Origin: Brevibacterium sp. RIT 803
Lineage (GTDB): Bacteria; Actinomycetota; Actinomycetes; Actinomycetales; Brevibacteriaceae
DNA: 64,000 nucleotides
NCBI RefSeq assembly: GCF_016892625.1
Contig: NZ_JAFEMW010000005.1
Span: 310,001 to 374,000, forward strand
Direction: 5' to 3'
This document shows, in pieces, positions 17,784 through 26,552 of the stretch; within the stretch, counting starts at the first letter, position 1; every line of letters begins with the position of its first letter. Under the pieces are notes generated by a model. The model searched no databases. It saw nothing but the letters and a program-made list of their open reading frames with translations, and was not told where the DNA came from. Made by a program: the position numbers and the translations under genes.

Positions 17784-19565
17784 ATGAATCCCATAATTGA
17801 AAATTCTGACCAGATCCACGACATCGCGGTCCTGGATTCCATCCCGATCAGTGCCGACCGGATGACCACTGCTTCCCCAGCCCTTGACGTTTCAGTGGCC
17901 CCCGAAATCACAGCAAGCCCTGTAGTCACAGCAAGCACTGACATCACAGCAAGCACTGACATCGCAGCGTCAGGCGTCGACCAGGCAATCGAATCGTTCT
18001 TCGGTCCGATCGCGCAGGTCTTCAGCAACATCGTCTTCTTCGAGCTCACGATCGGCGACCTGGCCATTCCGCTCATCGTTGTGTGGCTCATGGCAGCCGC
18101 CGTCTTCCTCACCGTCTATCTGAGATTTCAGCCGGTCACAGGGTTGAAGTACTCGGTCGGAATCATCCGCGGGCGCTTCACACGCAAGACCGACCCCGGT
18201 CAGGTATCGAGCTTCCAGGCGCTCGCCACAGAGCTCTCCGGCACGGTGGGCCTGGGCAATATCGCCGGTGTGGCCGTCGCCATCACCATCGGCGGACCCG
18301 GGGCCGCTCTGTGGATCATCATCTTCGGCTTCTTCGCCATGACCGTGAAGATGGCCGAGGCGACCCTGGGCGTGAAGTACCGAAAGGTCCATGCCGATGG
18401 GACAGTCTCCGGTGGCCCCATGTACTACCTGCGTGACGGGCTGGCCGAGATCGGCCGCCCCAAGCTGGGAAAATTCCTCGCAGTCTTCTACGCCGCAACC
18501 ACGGTGATCGGTGTGATCGGAGCAGGCAACCTGTTCCAGGCCAATCAGGCCGCCTCGATCCTCGTCAAGGCCACCGGTGGTGAAGGCAGCTTCCTCGACG
18601 GAAAATCGTGGCTCATCGGTACCGTGTTCGCGGCTCTCACAGCTCTGGTCATCCTCGGCGGAATCAAGAAGATCGGGCAGTGGACCTCGAAGCTCACCCC
18701 GATGATGGCGATCCTCTACTTCCTCAGCGTCCTCGTCATCCTCACTATGAATGCCAGCGAGATCCCGCACGCATTCGTGCTGATGTTCACCGGTGCATTC
18801 AGCCCCGACGGTGTCGCCGGCGGAATCATCGGCGTCGCCATCGTCGGCATCCAGCGTGCCCTGTTCTCAAATGCGGCAGGCGTCGGCTCCGCCGGTATGG
18901 CCCATGCCGCATCGAAGACGACGAAGCCGGCGACCGAGGGCTTCGTTGCGATGTGGGAGCCGCTCATTGACTCCGTCATCGTCTGCACCCTGACTTCCCT
19001 GGCCATCATCACCACCGGCCTCTACGATTCGACGTCCGAGGATGGAATCGGCTTGACGTCCGAGGCCTTCGCGAGTGTCGCCGGGTGGTTCCCGGTCCTG
19101 CTCACGATCTGTGTCGTGCTCTTCGCCTTCTCAACGATCCTTGCCTATGGCTATTACGGCCAGCAGGCTCTGGGGTACCTGACGGGGAACTCGAAGAAGG
19201 CAGACAAGGCATACCAGGTCTTCTGGATCCTGGCCGTCATTGTGGGCGCGTCGATGTCGCTGGAGTCTGTCATTGCGTTCTCAGACGCGATCTTCTTCCT
19301 CATGGCCTTCCCCAACCTTCTGGGCCTGTACTTCCTGTCCAGGATCCTGCGCCTTGAGATTCTGCGGCTGCGCAAGCGCATCGACGTCGGCATCATGCGT
19401 GAGATCACACCCGCCGAGCTGCAGGTCGGCATGGGGGATCATGAGCCGACGATGGAGCAGATCAGAGCCGCGGAGGCAGGCCGTCGTCGTAAGCGCGACA
19501 AGTTGCGTGAGGTGCGGGATTCGCTCAGAGCCAAGAAGCTGGCGCGTGCCCAGAAGGACAGCTGA
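17784..19565 (+). CDS. Sodium:alanine/glycine symporter (AGCS family)
   Basis: AGCS (DAACS) family Na+/amino-acid symporter, 593 residues. The core contains the signature ELSGTVGLGNIAGVAVAITIGGPGAALW and roughly 10-11 transmembrane segments, with GVGSAGMAHAAS in the middle. Before TM1 there is a ~65-residue extension with a slipped ITASTDITASTDIAAS repeat (about 17905-17970), unusual for the family. The start at 17784 is preceded in frame by a possible GTG at 17778. Likely imports alanine or glycine. A 22-bp terminator hairpin follows. Confidence 0.9.
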   Translation: MNPIIENSDQIHDIAVLDSIPISADRMTTASPALDVSVAPEITASPVVTASTDITASTDIAASGVDQAIESFFGPIAQVFSNIVFFELTIGDLAIPLIVVWLMAAAVFLTVYLRFQPVTGLKYSVGIIRGRFTRKTDPGQVSSFQALATELSGTVGLGNIAGVAVAITIGGPGAALWIIIFGFFAMTVKMAEATLGVKYRKVHADGTVSGGPMYYLRDGLAEIGRPKLGKFLAVFYAATTVIGVIGAGNLFQANQAASILVKATGGEGSFLDGKSWLIGTVFAALTALVILGGIKKIGQWTSKLTPMMAILYFLSVLVILTMNASEIPHAFVLMFTGAFSPDGVAGGIIGVAIVGIQRALFSNAAGVGSAGMAHAASKTTKPATEGFVAMWEPLIDSVIVCTLTSLAIITTGLYDSTSEDGIGLTSEAFASVAGWFPVLLTICVVLFAFSTILAYGYYGQQALGYLTGNSKKADKAYQVFWILAVIVGASMSLESVIAFSDAIFFLMAFPNLLGLYFLSRILRLEILRLRKRIDVGIMREITPAELQVGMGDHEPTMEQIRAAEAGRRRKRDKLREVRDSLRAKKLARAQKDS

Positions 19566-19601
19566 AGAACGGCAGCTGAAGAACGGCGGCTGAGGAACGG
19601 C
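19560..19601. repeat. 14-bp tandem repeat spanning the AGCS stop codon
   Basis: Three units of AGCTGAAGAACGGC (19560-19573, 19574-19587, 19588-19601 with two changes). The first unit contains the TGA stop of the symporter, so the duplications extend the untranslated region only. Confidence 0.8.
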
Positions 19602-19632
19602 ACCTGAAAAGTTCCGCGTATCCTGACGCCGA

Positions 19633-19684
19633 AGAGGCCCGTCGTTTCCCAGCAGTATGCAGTGCTGGGAAACGACGGGCCTCT
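19633..19684. terminator. 22-bp perfect bidirectional hairpin terminator
   Basis: Arms 19633-19654 and 19663-19684 are perfect complements (outer part AGAGGCCCGTCGTTTCCC) with loop GTATGCAG, between the convergent AGCS gene and the envelope operon. The long perfect stem fits a two-way terminator. Confidence 0.85.
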
Positions 19685-19727
19685 GTTGGGTGACGCGCCT
19701 GCGACGAACGAGTCAACGCGGGAGTGA

Positions 19728-20573
19728 TCAGGCTTTCTTGAGCTCCTGGTCGGTGTTCGAGTAGTTGATCGAATCGGCTGTGGTACCGACCAATCCCATC
19801 GTGACTCGCAGGAGTCCCGGTTCGACATCGTCCATGGTCGGCGGCGTTTCGGGACCCAGGGTCAGCGAATCGCCGTTCTTCGTCGTGGCGGTGATCGAAC
19901 CGATGTACACCGTGACATCGCCCTTGAGCGTCATCGTATCGGCCAGGGTCAACAGCCCTTCTTTCTCCTCCGGCGGGCGCACCGTGAGTGAGAACCCGGA
20001 AATTGTTATCTCGTCAGCCTGGATCTTCAACGTGGTGATCTTTCCGCCGTCGGCGGTCGGAACAGCGGCGAACGAGATCCCTTTGAGCCCCTTGAAGGAG
20101 AGTGACTCAGACCCCATCGCCGCGGGAGTCTTCGTGAAGATCGGAGCATCCTCATCAAGCTGAGCATCCTTCGGGAAGTCACCGTTGAGCTCTTCATCCG
20201 ACTTCTCGTCCGGGTCTTTGACCCCCAACCCACCGGGGTCGGTGGGCTCCGTCGTCGGTTCATCCGTCGGCGTCTCAGTCGGTTCGTCCGTAGGTGTCTC
20301 GGACGGTCCGTCTGTGGGCGTCTCAGTCGGTTCGTCCGTAGGCCCCGGCGATGCCGGGGTCTTCGGCTTCACCGGAACCTCCGGAGAGATCGGTGCTTTG
20401 GGCTTCGTGTCATCCGGACCCGGCTCAGTCGAATCCGAACTTTCACATCCGAGCAGCGGAGTGCACAGCGGAGAAGAGTGAGCGGGTGCTGCTGCTGTCA
20501 CTCCCACGGCCGAGGGGACGACGAGGGCAGCTGCCGCCAAGAGCGACGCCGTGCGGCGGCTGGGCGCCCTCAT
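19728..20573 (-). CDS. Secreted Pro/Thr-rich protein, third gene of the DUF6230/DUF6114 operon
   Basis: 281 residues: signal peptide (MRAPSRRTASLLAAAALVVPSAVG, cleavage near AAAPA), a Pro/Thr/Glu repeat region (TDEPTETPTDGPSETPTDEP, about residues 75-120) that looks wall-spanning, then a beta-rich C-terminal domain (about 145-275; FKGLKGISFAAV, ITTLKIQADEITISGFSLTV, TMTLKGDVTVYIGSITATT). The last domain resembles in style the DUF6230 protein encoded first in the operon, which has similar alternating short strands. Start overlaps the preceding stop (ATGA). No known enzyme motif; probably cell-surface. Confidence 0.7.
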   Translation of the reverse strand: MRAPSRRTASLLAAAALVVPSAVGVTAAAPAHSSPLCTPLLGCESSDSTEPGPDDTKPKAPISPEVPVKPKTPASPGPTDEPTETPTDGPSETPTDEPTETPTDEPTTEPTDPGGLGVKDPDEKSDEELNGDFPKDAQLDEDAPIFTKTPAAMGSESLSFKGLKGISFAAVPTADGGKITTLKIQADEITISGFSLTVRPPEEKEGLLTLADTMTLKGDVTVYIGSITATTKNGDSLTLGPETPPTMDDVEPGLLRVTMGLVGTTADSINYSNTDQELKKA

Positions 20574-21250
20574 GCAACGTCCTTGTCACCTGCGGATTGA
20601 GTGTCTTCCCTCCGCCCGGCAGCTGGTGCCTGAGCGTCCGAGCTGTGAGCGTCGGACTTCGGCGCCCGCGGTCCCATCCAGGCGACAATGAGGATCGATC
20701 CGATGGAGGACAGCAGCATTCCGAGGATGAATCCGCCGAGGTTGACCCCGACGAGCGAGTAGACCGCAAGAACGAGAGCGATGATCCCGTAGAACACGTG
20801 ATGCGTTGGCCTGAAAATCGACAAGAGCGCGAGCACCACGAGAGCGATCGGAATGACCGTGGCCTGCAATCCTTCGATGCCGAACTGGATCTGGAGGTTG
20901 CCAGTGTCGAGCTGCCCGGAGAAGAAGAGCTCGATTCCTCCGAGTGCGGCCAGCACTCCGCCGATGAAGGGGCGCTGCCGACGCCATTTCCGGAAGCGGC
21001 GACGCTTTGGGGCATCCTCATGACCGGCTTCTTCGCGCGCGGCGTTCTCACGACCGGCGCCTTCGCTACTGGCATCCTCACGACCGGCCGTGGCAGCGTC
21101 GAATTCGGCCGTCTCAACGGTCGATTCGGGCCTGGCCTCCTCGCGCTCACTATCACGGCGCGACCGGCGGGACAGCGCGAGCAGGCTCGTTCGCTGCTCG
21201 GAGCCCTCCTGCTTGTCGGTCTGCTGATCGTTGATTGCGGCCTCCTTCAT
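20570..21250 (-). CDS. DUF6114 domain membrane protein
   Basis: 226 residues with a disordered, charged N-terminus (about 1-85) and a four-helix membrane domain (RPFIGGVLAALGGIELFFSG, TVIPIALVVLALLSIF, YGIIALVLAVYSLVGVNLGG, MLLSSIGSILIVAWMGP) characteristic of DUF6114. The ATG at 21250 overlaps the DUF6230 stop by one base (TGATG) and has GAGAAG at a proper distance, so it is preferred to the in-frame GTG at 21259. Co-transcribed with a DUF6230 gene, an arrangement seen in other actinobacteria. Function unknown. Confidence 0.8.
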   Translation of the reverse strand: MKEAAINDQQTDKQEGSEQRTSLLALSRRSRRDSEREEARPESTVETAEFDAATAGREDASSEGAGRENAAREEAGHEDAPKRRRFRKWRRQRPFIGGVLAALGGIELFFSGQLDTGNLQIQFGIEGLQATVIPIALVVLALLSIFRPTHHVFYGIIALVLAVYSLVGVNLGGFILGMLLSSIGSILIVAWMGPRAPKSDAHSSDAQAPAAGRREDTQSAGDKDVA

Positions 21251-21867
21251 CAGAAGCACTTCTCGGATCCGTCAGTGAGCTTCAGCTCCATGTCCTTCAG
21301 GGTGAACACCGAGGCCGTGGTGCTCCATGAGTCCTGTTTCAAGTCCTTGATCGAGACCGTGTCGGCGTCCTGGGCGAAGTCACCCTTGGACCCTTTTTCC
21401 TTGGTGTTGACGTCGGAAGCGTCCACGCCGATGCGGATGTTCTTGAACTCGGCGTCGCCCTTGAGTCCCGTCATGCCGATCTGAAGGTTCTTGGCCGATG
21501 CCGGCTCGCCTTTTCCGCCAGCCTTGATGAGAACGCCCACCTTGCCCATCGGGGTGTCCGCGACTGCAGACTGGCAGAGATTTTCGAGCGTGGCGTTGCC
21601 GATGTTGGCGGTCACGACGGAGTGCTTCGCACCCTCTGCGTCCTTGGCGACCCCGCTGTACTGGGAGAAATCTGTTCCCTCGAGCTGTGTGGAGCTGATC
21701 TTGAACTGGCTTCCCGATATGGCGAATGAAACAGGTACTGCACCCTGAGCAACCCCACCCATAAGGATGGCGGAGACAACGCCGGTAGGAATCGCTACCA
21801 AAGCGATCCGCCCCGCGTGGGATTTGCCGACCGCGCTGATGCTGCTGGCGAGCTTTGGGAACTTCAT
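21250..21867 (-). CDS. DUF6230 family protein
   Basis: 205-residue protein with an N-terminal membrane/signal segment (RIALVAIPTGVVSAILMGGVAQGAV) and a beta-rich exported domain (VSFAISGSQFKISSTQLEG, NIGNATLENLCQSA, LKDMELKLTDGS), matching DUF6230. Cys residues at LENLCQS and the C-terminal EKCF may pair. First gene of the operon; GAGGAGGATCA immediately precedes the ATG at 21867. Homologues in Streptomyces have been labelled cholesterol esterase without catalytic motifs, and no GxSxG is present here, so I do not use that name. Confidence 0.8.
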   Translation of the reverse strand: MKFPKLASSISAVGKSHAGRIALVAIPTGVVSAILMGGVAQGAVPVSFAISGSQFKISSTQLEGTDFSQYSGVAKDAEGAKHSVVTANIGNATLENLCQSAVADTPMGKVGVLIKAGGKGEPASAKNLQIGMTGLKGDAEFKNIRIGVDASDVNTKEKGSKGDFAQDADTVSIKDLKQDSWSTTASVFTLKDMELKLTDGSEKCF

Positions 21868-22128
21868 TGATCCTCCTCCGGATGCCGACAGCTATGTCAG
21901 CATCGCATCGTGACGTATCTCGTCGCGTTGTGATGTATGTTACTGCGGGGTATTACCGACGAGTATATCGGTCAATTGTGTCGAGTCAATAACTTTTTCT
22001 TCACACGGTTTCACGGCGATCTGTTGAAAGGACCCTTGAGCTCTGGCTGATCGCCGAGGATGCAGAACATGTGACCAGGTCATGGACCCGTGACCAGCGA
22101 GGTGAGTACATCACAGGCTGGGCGAAGT
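21868..22128 (-). promoter_or_regulatory. Promoter region of the DUF6230 operon
   Basis: 261 bp with an AT-rich centre (about 21930-22010: TATGTTACTGC, GAGTATATCGG, CAATAACTTTTTC), consistent with promoter elements for leftward transcription. No strong palindrome. The distal part belongs to the 3' flank of the AbgT gene. Confidence 0.45.
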
Positions 22129-23661
22129 TCACCGTACCGGAGCATCTGGTCCCAGCGGTATGCCCAGGCCCCACCAGAGGAAGAAGAGCAGGCTCCACAT
22201 GATCGTCATGCACACCGCCAGCGGCAGGGTGTGTGAGGCAAGGGTGCCGATGCCGGCGGACTTCTGATAACGCTGCATGAAGCCGAGGGCAAGGATGAAG
22301 TAGGGGCTCATCGGAGTGATCGCAGTCGAGCCCGAATCAGCGATGCGGAAGATCGCCTGCGAGGTCTCAGGCGGAACGTCGAGGAGCATGAGCATCGGCA
22401 CGATGACCGGGGCCATGATCGCCCACATGGCCGATCCGGAGGTGATGAGGACGTTGACGACGGAGAGGACGAGCAGCACGAGGATGAAGATGACCCATGT
22501 CGGCAGGCCGAGGCCGGTGAACAGTTCCGAGCTCGACACGGAAACCAGCATGCCGATGTTCGTCCACTCGAAGTACTCGAGGAACTGCGCGATCGCAAAG
22601 AACAGGACGAGGACCGGGGCCATGGACACGATGCCCTGGCTCATGAGCTTGGGGACGTCGGCGAACTTCTCGATCGTGCCCTCACGGAACCCGTAGACCA
22701 TGCCGCCGACGCCGAAGAGCATGGCGATGATGAACGCGATGCCGGTCAGGAATGGGGACTCCCCGATGGGGCCGTCTCCGCGCAGGGGAGCATTGTCCGG
22801 GACCACCAGGACGACGACGAAGAGGAGCATCGCGATCACTGCGAACATCGAGTACCGCAGGGCTGAGCGTTCCCTGTCGGTGATGACGAGGTCTTCGTGC
22901 TCGGCGTCCTCGTCGGCCTCGAGGTTCTGCCGCTTCGTGAGCACGAGCTCGGTGACGATGGTGATGACGATGGCCAACAGGATGGAGCTGGCGATGTTGA
23001 AGTACCAATTGCCGATCGGGGTGACCAGATAGTCGGGGTCGATGATGTGGGCAGCCGCCGAGGTGATTCCCGCGAAGATCGCATCATTGGGAGTCGGGAT
23101 CGGGCTGGCGTCATATCCCGAGGCGATCGAGGTGTACGCGACGATGACGCCGAGGACGGGGGAGCGGCCGACCGCCTTGAACACCATGCCGCCGAGCGGG
23201 ACGAGGATGACGTAGGCCGCGGCCGAAGCAACGTGGGAGACCGTTCCCATGAACGCGACGGTGAAGACGATGAGGGATGCGGGCACCCGTGCGATCGAGA
23301 CCTTCATCGCCGTGGACAGGAGTCCGGTGCGCTCTGCCAGGGCCACGCCCATGATGACGACCATGATCGTGATCAGCGGTGGGAAGGACTGGTAGGCGTC
23401 GAGCGAGGTGCTCACCGCCATCGCGATCCCGTCGCCGCTGAGCAGGTTGTTCACCGGTGTCCATTCCCCGGTGCCGGGGTCGTTGACCCCGACTCCCATG
23501 AAGGAGAGGACGAGGCTGAGGACGGCGAGGATGCCTGCCAGGATCCAGAACAGCCAGAAGGGGTGCGGGAGTCGGTTGCCGACGTTCTCGATGACGTTGA
23601 GGAATCGGATGACGCCCGGGAGTCGTTCCTGAGTGGGTTTGTCGGTGGTGGTCGTTTCCAT
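22129..23661 (-). CDS. AbgT family transporter (p-aminobenzoyl-glutamate type)
   Basis: 510-residue membrane protein of the AbgT family (AbgT/MtrF): VENVGNRLPHPFWLFWIL-like opening, [19 protein letters not shown], and the re-entrant conserved ITSGSAMWAIMAPVIVPMLM and SGSTAITPMSPYFILALGF near the C-terminus. Start 23661 has AGGAGC 9 nt upstream; the frame extends 12 codons further without support. Downstream (same strand) of gntR and the creatininase-like hydrolase, so a transported amide or folate-breakdown product hydrolysed by a neighbour is plausible but unproven. Confidence 0.88.
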   Translation of the reverse strand: METTTTDKPTQERLPGVIRFLNVIENVGNRLPHPFWLFWILAGILAVLSLVLSFMGVGVNDPGTGEWTPVNNLLSGDGIAMAVSTSLDAYQSFPPLITIMVVIMGVALAERTGLLSTAMKVSIARVPASLIVFTVAFMGTVSHVASAAAYVILVPLGGMVFKAVGRSPVLGVIVAYTSIASGYDASPIPTPNDAIFAGITSAAAHIIDPDYLVTPIGNWYFNIASSILLAIVITIVTELVLTKRQNLEADEDAEHEDLVITDRERSALRYSMFAVIAMLLFVVVLVVPDNAPLRGDGPIGESPFLTGIAFIIAMLFGVGGMVYGFREGTIEKFADVPKLMSQGIVSMAPVLVLFFAIAQFLEYFEWTNIGMLVSVSSSELFTGLGLPTWVIFILVLLVLSVVNVLITSGSAMWAIMAPVIVPMLMLLDVPPETSQAIFRIADSGSTAITPMSPYFILALGFMQRYQKSAGIGTLASHTLPLAVCMTIMWSLLFFLWWGLGIPLGPDAPVR

Positions 23662-23823
23662 GGCTGGCTCCTGTTTATCCAGGTGATGAAGGAGCATTTG
23701 GGCACGACTCGGCGCTACCCGTGAACTCCATTGGTCAGAGAGGTGGGACTGAGATGGGGAAGATGTGGCGGTGGCGGAAGTCTGTTGGGGCAGACGACCG
23801 CTGAGATCAGGCGGCGAAGGCTG

Positions 23824-24672
23824 TCATAGGCGCAGCATCTCCCGGGAGTAGGCGACGAGTGCAGAGATGACCTCGCCGAGGATGTCGTGCCCGGCCGCGG
23901 CTGTGGCGGTGCGTGGATCCCCGAGGACCCCGTTGTCGGAATATTGGTCGAAGGTGACGGCACTCGACGGTGATTTGGTCCGGGTCAGTCGCGCCCGCGG
24001 AGACAGCTCGTCGAGAGCTGTGGCTCCGGCGCTCAGATGGGCCGAGTCGACGAGGCGGTCGTCGATGGCCAGCATCTGCGAGGTCTCTGATTCCCCGGAG
24101 TGTCCGCTGACCTCGGTGCGGGGCAGTGCCGCCGTGGTCTCGGTGGCCAGGCCGCTGACCGGTGAATAGGCGAAGGCGAGATTCGGGTGGGAGCTCAGCA
24201 GCACCTGTTGGGCGACGCCGAGGGCGGCGATATTGCCCCCGTGGCCGGTGATCACCAGGATGCGGGTGAAACCGGAGTCGCAGAGCTGGCCGGCGACCGT
24301 GGTGACGATGTCGACGAAGGTCCGCGGATCGAGGCTGACCGTGCCGGGCAGATTCCCGTGATGAGGAGACACCCCGTAGTCGATGCTCGGGAGGACGAAG
24401 GCCCGGCCAGGCACGGTTCTTTTACCGCCGACCAGATCTTCGGCCACTGCTGGTTCTTTGGCCACTGCCAGTTCTTCGGCTACTGCCATGGCCACATGGT
24501 CGGCTCGGATGCTGTCGGTGCTCAGGGGGAGTCCGTCGCCGTGCTGCTCGCAGGCACCGACGGGCAGGATGAGGAGAGCGTTGTCCTCCTTCGCGACTTC
24601 GACCTCGAGCGAGGTCAGCTGCCCGTACGTGCGCACCTGTGGTCGGATCTCGGTCACGCTCTGACGGGTCAC
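23824..24672 (-). CDS. Creatininase family amidohydrolase
   Basis: 282-residue metal-dependent amidohydrolase of the creatininase superfamily (creatinine amidohydrolase, MftE-like). Metal/active-site residues: Glu42 and His44 in GACEQHGDGLPLSTDS with Asp53, His in VITGHGGNIAAL, and Glu in SGHSGESETSQML. The GTG start at 24672 overlaps the gntR stop (GTGA). Residues ~60-78 (AVAEELAVAKEPAVAEDL) are a three-unit 18-bp repeat inserted after the metal motif. The substrate is not readable; its coupling to gntR suggests the regulator senses the substrate or product. Confidence 0.85.
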   Translation of the reverse strand: MTRQSVTEIRPQVRTYGQLTSLEVEVAKEDNALLILPVGACEQHGDGLPLSTDSIRADHVAMAVAEELAVAKEPAVAEDLVGGKRTVPGRAFVLPSIDYGVSPHHGNLPGTVSLDPRTFVDIVTTVAGQLCDSGFTRILVITGHGGNIAALGVAQQVLLSSHPNLAFAYSPVSGLATETTAALPRTEVSGHSGESETSQMLAIDDRLVDSAHLSAGATALDELSPRARLTRTKSPSSAVTFDQYSDNGVLGDPRTATAAAGHDILGEVISALVAYSREMLRL

Positions 24673-25415
24673 TGTTCGGTTCTTTCGGTGAGTGCGGGCG
24701 ATTCGGTCGCCGCGAGGGACTCGGCGGCCGTGGCCTCCTCGGCGTCGGTGCGTTCCGACCAATCGGCGAGGACGGCGGCCCTGATGCTCTCGAGGTGCTT
24801 GCGGGTCCGATGTGAGGCTTCGAGTCCGTCGCCGCGCTTGATGGCATCGAGGATGTCGGCGTGCTCATCGTGGTCGCGGAGGCGGTCGTAGGTGAACCGG
24901 GCCGCCTGCTGAGTGCGGGAATGAATGGCCAGCAGCGAGACGAGCATCTCGTGTAGGGCCCGGTTCCCCGAGGCCTTGGCCAGCTCCACGTGGAAGTGGC
25001 CCGCAGGGACCTCGGTGTGCAGCTGCAGGGCATTGTCGACCGCGGTCTCCATCGTCTGCACGGCATCCTTGCCCTGGACGCTCGCCGCAAGTTCTGCGAT
25101 GCCGGGTTCGATGGCGATGCGAGCATCGAGCAGCTCGATGGCGGCGGCGAGGTCGACGGGCACGTAGTGCGGGTTGTCGAGGATCCGCCGGTTGATCGCC
25201 TCCCGCACATAGGTCCCGGAACCGTGCTTGAGTTCGACCGATCCGGTGGCCTCGAGGCGGCGCAGGGCCTCGCGGACGGTGGGGACTGTGACCTCGAACC
25301 GTTCAGCCAGAGCTTTGGCCGAGGGCAGGGTCTGGCCGGGTTGCAGGTTCTGTGAGCGAATGGTCTCGACGATCTCACGAGTGAGTCGTTCGACGAGTCC
25401 GATGGGTGCTGTCAT
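24669..25415 (-). CDS. GntR family transcriptional regulator (FadR/FCD subfamily)
   Basis: 248-residue regulator: N-terminal winged helix (LTREIVETIRSQNLQPGQTLPSAKALAERFEV...TVREALRRLEATGSV, about 10-70) and C-terminal all-helical FCD ligand domain (about 95-225; typical metal-site Asp/His in DARIAIEPGIAE and AHFHVELAKASGN-like segments). ATG at 25415 has AAGGAGA 5 nt upstream; a TTG at 25430 is the only longer option. Translationally coupled to the creatininase gene. Candidate operators lie directly upstream (25438-25460) and before the secreted esterase (26488-26510). Confidence 0.9.
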   Translation of the reverse strand: MTAPIGLVERLTREIVETIRSQNLQPGQTLPSAKALAERFEVTVPTVREALRRLEATGSVELKHGSGTYVREAINRRILDNPHYVPVDLAAAIELLDARIAIEPGIAELAASVQGKDAVQTMETAVDNALQLHTEVPAGHFHVELAKASGNRALHEMLVSLLAIHSRTQQAARFTYDRLRDHDEHADILDAIKRGDGLEASHRTRKHLESIRAAVLADWSERTDAEEATAAESLAATESPALTERTEQ

Positions 25416-25437
25416 GGCACTCTCCTTCAAGTGTTTA

Positions 25438-25460
25438 AGTCATCTAATCACTTAGTGAAT
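25438..25460 (-). promoter_or_regulatory. Candidate GntR operator, site 1 (before gntR)
   Basis: AATCACTTAGTGAAT (25446-25460) is a palindrome with one mismatch, about 30 bp upstream of the gntR start. On the minus strand AAGTGATTAGATGACT is shared exactly with site 2 upstream of the secreted esterase. Across the 22 bp the sites differ at only two adjacent bases. Position suggests autoregulation. Confidence 0.6.
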
Positions 25461-25473
25461 CGAGTGTCAAGGG

Positions 25474-26433
25474 TCACTCATCGATGCGTGGGTGATTCTC
25501 GAAGAAGGCCCATATCGTCTCTGTGGCGGAGAAGTGCTCGGTGACATAACCGCCTCCGCTGTACATGGTCTCACCTGGCCAGACGTGCCCTCCGTCGGCA
25601 ACAGAATAGAGTTCGACATCGGCCCCGTCCTGGCAGTTCTGCCACTGGGTGTGTACGACTTCCTCACCCTTCTTGCCGACCTTCCTGTCCTTCGAACCTG
25701 TGCAGCCTGCGGCCTCTGTCCACGGCTCCAGCCACGTTCGCACTGCCGGATAGATCTCACCCTGGCGCTCGCCTCCCTCATAGTGCATGGTGGCGTCGCC
25801 GGTGCCGTGGATGGCGAGCATCGGCGTCGGCTCGGAGTAATCACATCCCGCGAAGGACTGCGGGTAGTAGGCACCGGCGACGGTGGCGAAGGCGGAGAAT
25901 CTGTCCCGCAGCTGGCAGGCGAGGACCGAGACCATCCCACCGCCGTTGGACTTTCCGGTTGCGAAGACGCGATCGAGATCGATGCAGTATTCGCTCTCGA
26001 TCGAATCCAGCAGATCGGCGACGAAGCGCACGTCGTCGGCTCCGCTGGCGTACGGCGCGCCCTGCCAGGCACGTTTTCCGTCCTCAGCGATGCCATCGGG
26101 GAAGACCGTGATGGCAGGCAGTGCGGGGAGTCCGGTGTAGTTCTGAAACTCCGCTCCGTCGGAGCCCCTGCCGTGGAAGCCGAGGATCAGCGGCAGCGGG
26201 GCGGTGAAGTCGTAGTCGCGGGGGATGTTGACCCGATAGGTTCGTTCGTCGCCCGCCGAGGTGATCGTGCCCTGGTCGTTCCCAGACTTCTTCTCGACCC
26301 CGCACCCCGCCGAGGGCCGACTCTCGACTTGGCTGGGCGGGGAAGCGGCGGCGTCGGTTCGCGGTGTGAGCGCAAGTGCCAGGCTGAACACGAGGGCCAG
26401 GACCAGGCTGATGGGCAGTATGCGTTTCATCAT
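25474..26433 (-). CDS. Secreted alpha/beta-hydrolase (PHB depolymerase / feruloyl-esterase-like, LpqC type)
   Basis: Exported esterase of about 319 residues. Signal peptide MMKRILPISLVLALVFSLAL with cleavage near TDAAA; four Cys in the mature protein may form disulfides. Catalytic Ser162 in GKSNGGG, Asp213 in HGTGDATM-type context and His283 in DGGHVWPG; oxyanion loop GFHGRGSDG. This is the extracellular catalytic-domain type of polyhydroxyalkanoate depolymerases and feruloyl esterases. ATG at 26433 is chosen for the signal peptide; a TTG three codons upstream sits closer to AAAGGAAG. Its promoter holds the second copy of the GntR candidate operator. Confidence 0.83.
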   Translation of the reverse strand: MMKRILPISLVLALVFSLALALTPRTDAAASPPSQVESRPSAGCGVEKKSGNDQGTITSAGDERTYRVNIPRDYDFTAPLPLILGFHGRGSDGAEFQNYTGLPALPAITVFPDGIAEDGKRAWQGAPYASGADDVRFVADLLDSIESEYCIDLDRVFATGKSNGGGMVSVLACQLRDRFSAFATVAGAYYPQSFAGCDYSEPTPMLAIHGTGDATMHYEGGERQGEIYPAVRTWLEPWTEAAGCTGSKDRKVGKKGEEVVHTQWQNCQDGADVELYSVADGGHVWPGETMYSGGGYVTEHFSATETIWAFFENHPRIDE

Positions 26434-26487
26434 CGAATGCAATGTTCTTCCTTTGATCGTCGGTGATCGTGGGCAATACAATACACG

Positions 26488-26510
26488 AGTCATCTAATCA
26501 CTTGATGAAT
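26488..26510 (-). promoter_or_regulatory. Candidate GntR operator, site 2 (before the secreted esterase)
   Basis: Minus-strand AAGTGATTAGATGACT is identical to site 1, within a longer TCATC...GATGA inverted arrangement. About 55 bp upstream of the esterase start and next to TATTGTATTG, a plausible -10 region. Links the esterase to the regulon of the downstream GntR protein. Confidence 0.6.
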
Positions 26511-26552
26511 TATTTCGAGCGCGCACTGTCGCGGTCGGGTCAGCAGGCGGGG

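Noticed and set aside
17784..17990. Separate small gene in the N-terminal extension of the AGCS symporter
   Set aside because: The frame is continuous with the symporter, has no internal stop or independent ribosome site, and is best read as a disordered extension.
21250..21867. Cholesterol esterase function for the DUF6230 protein
   Set aside because: No GxSxG nucleophile elbow or catalytic His/Asp arrangement is visible; the label used for some homologues is not supported by the sequence.
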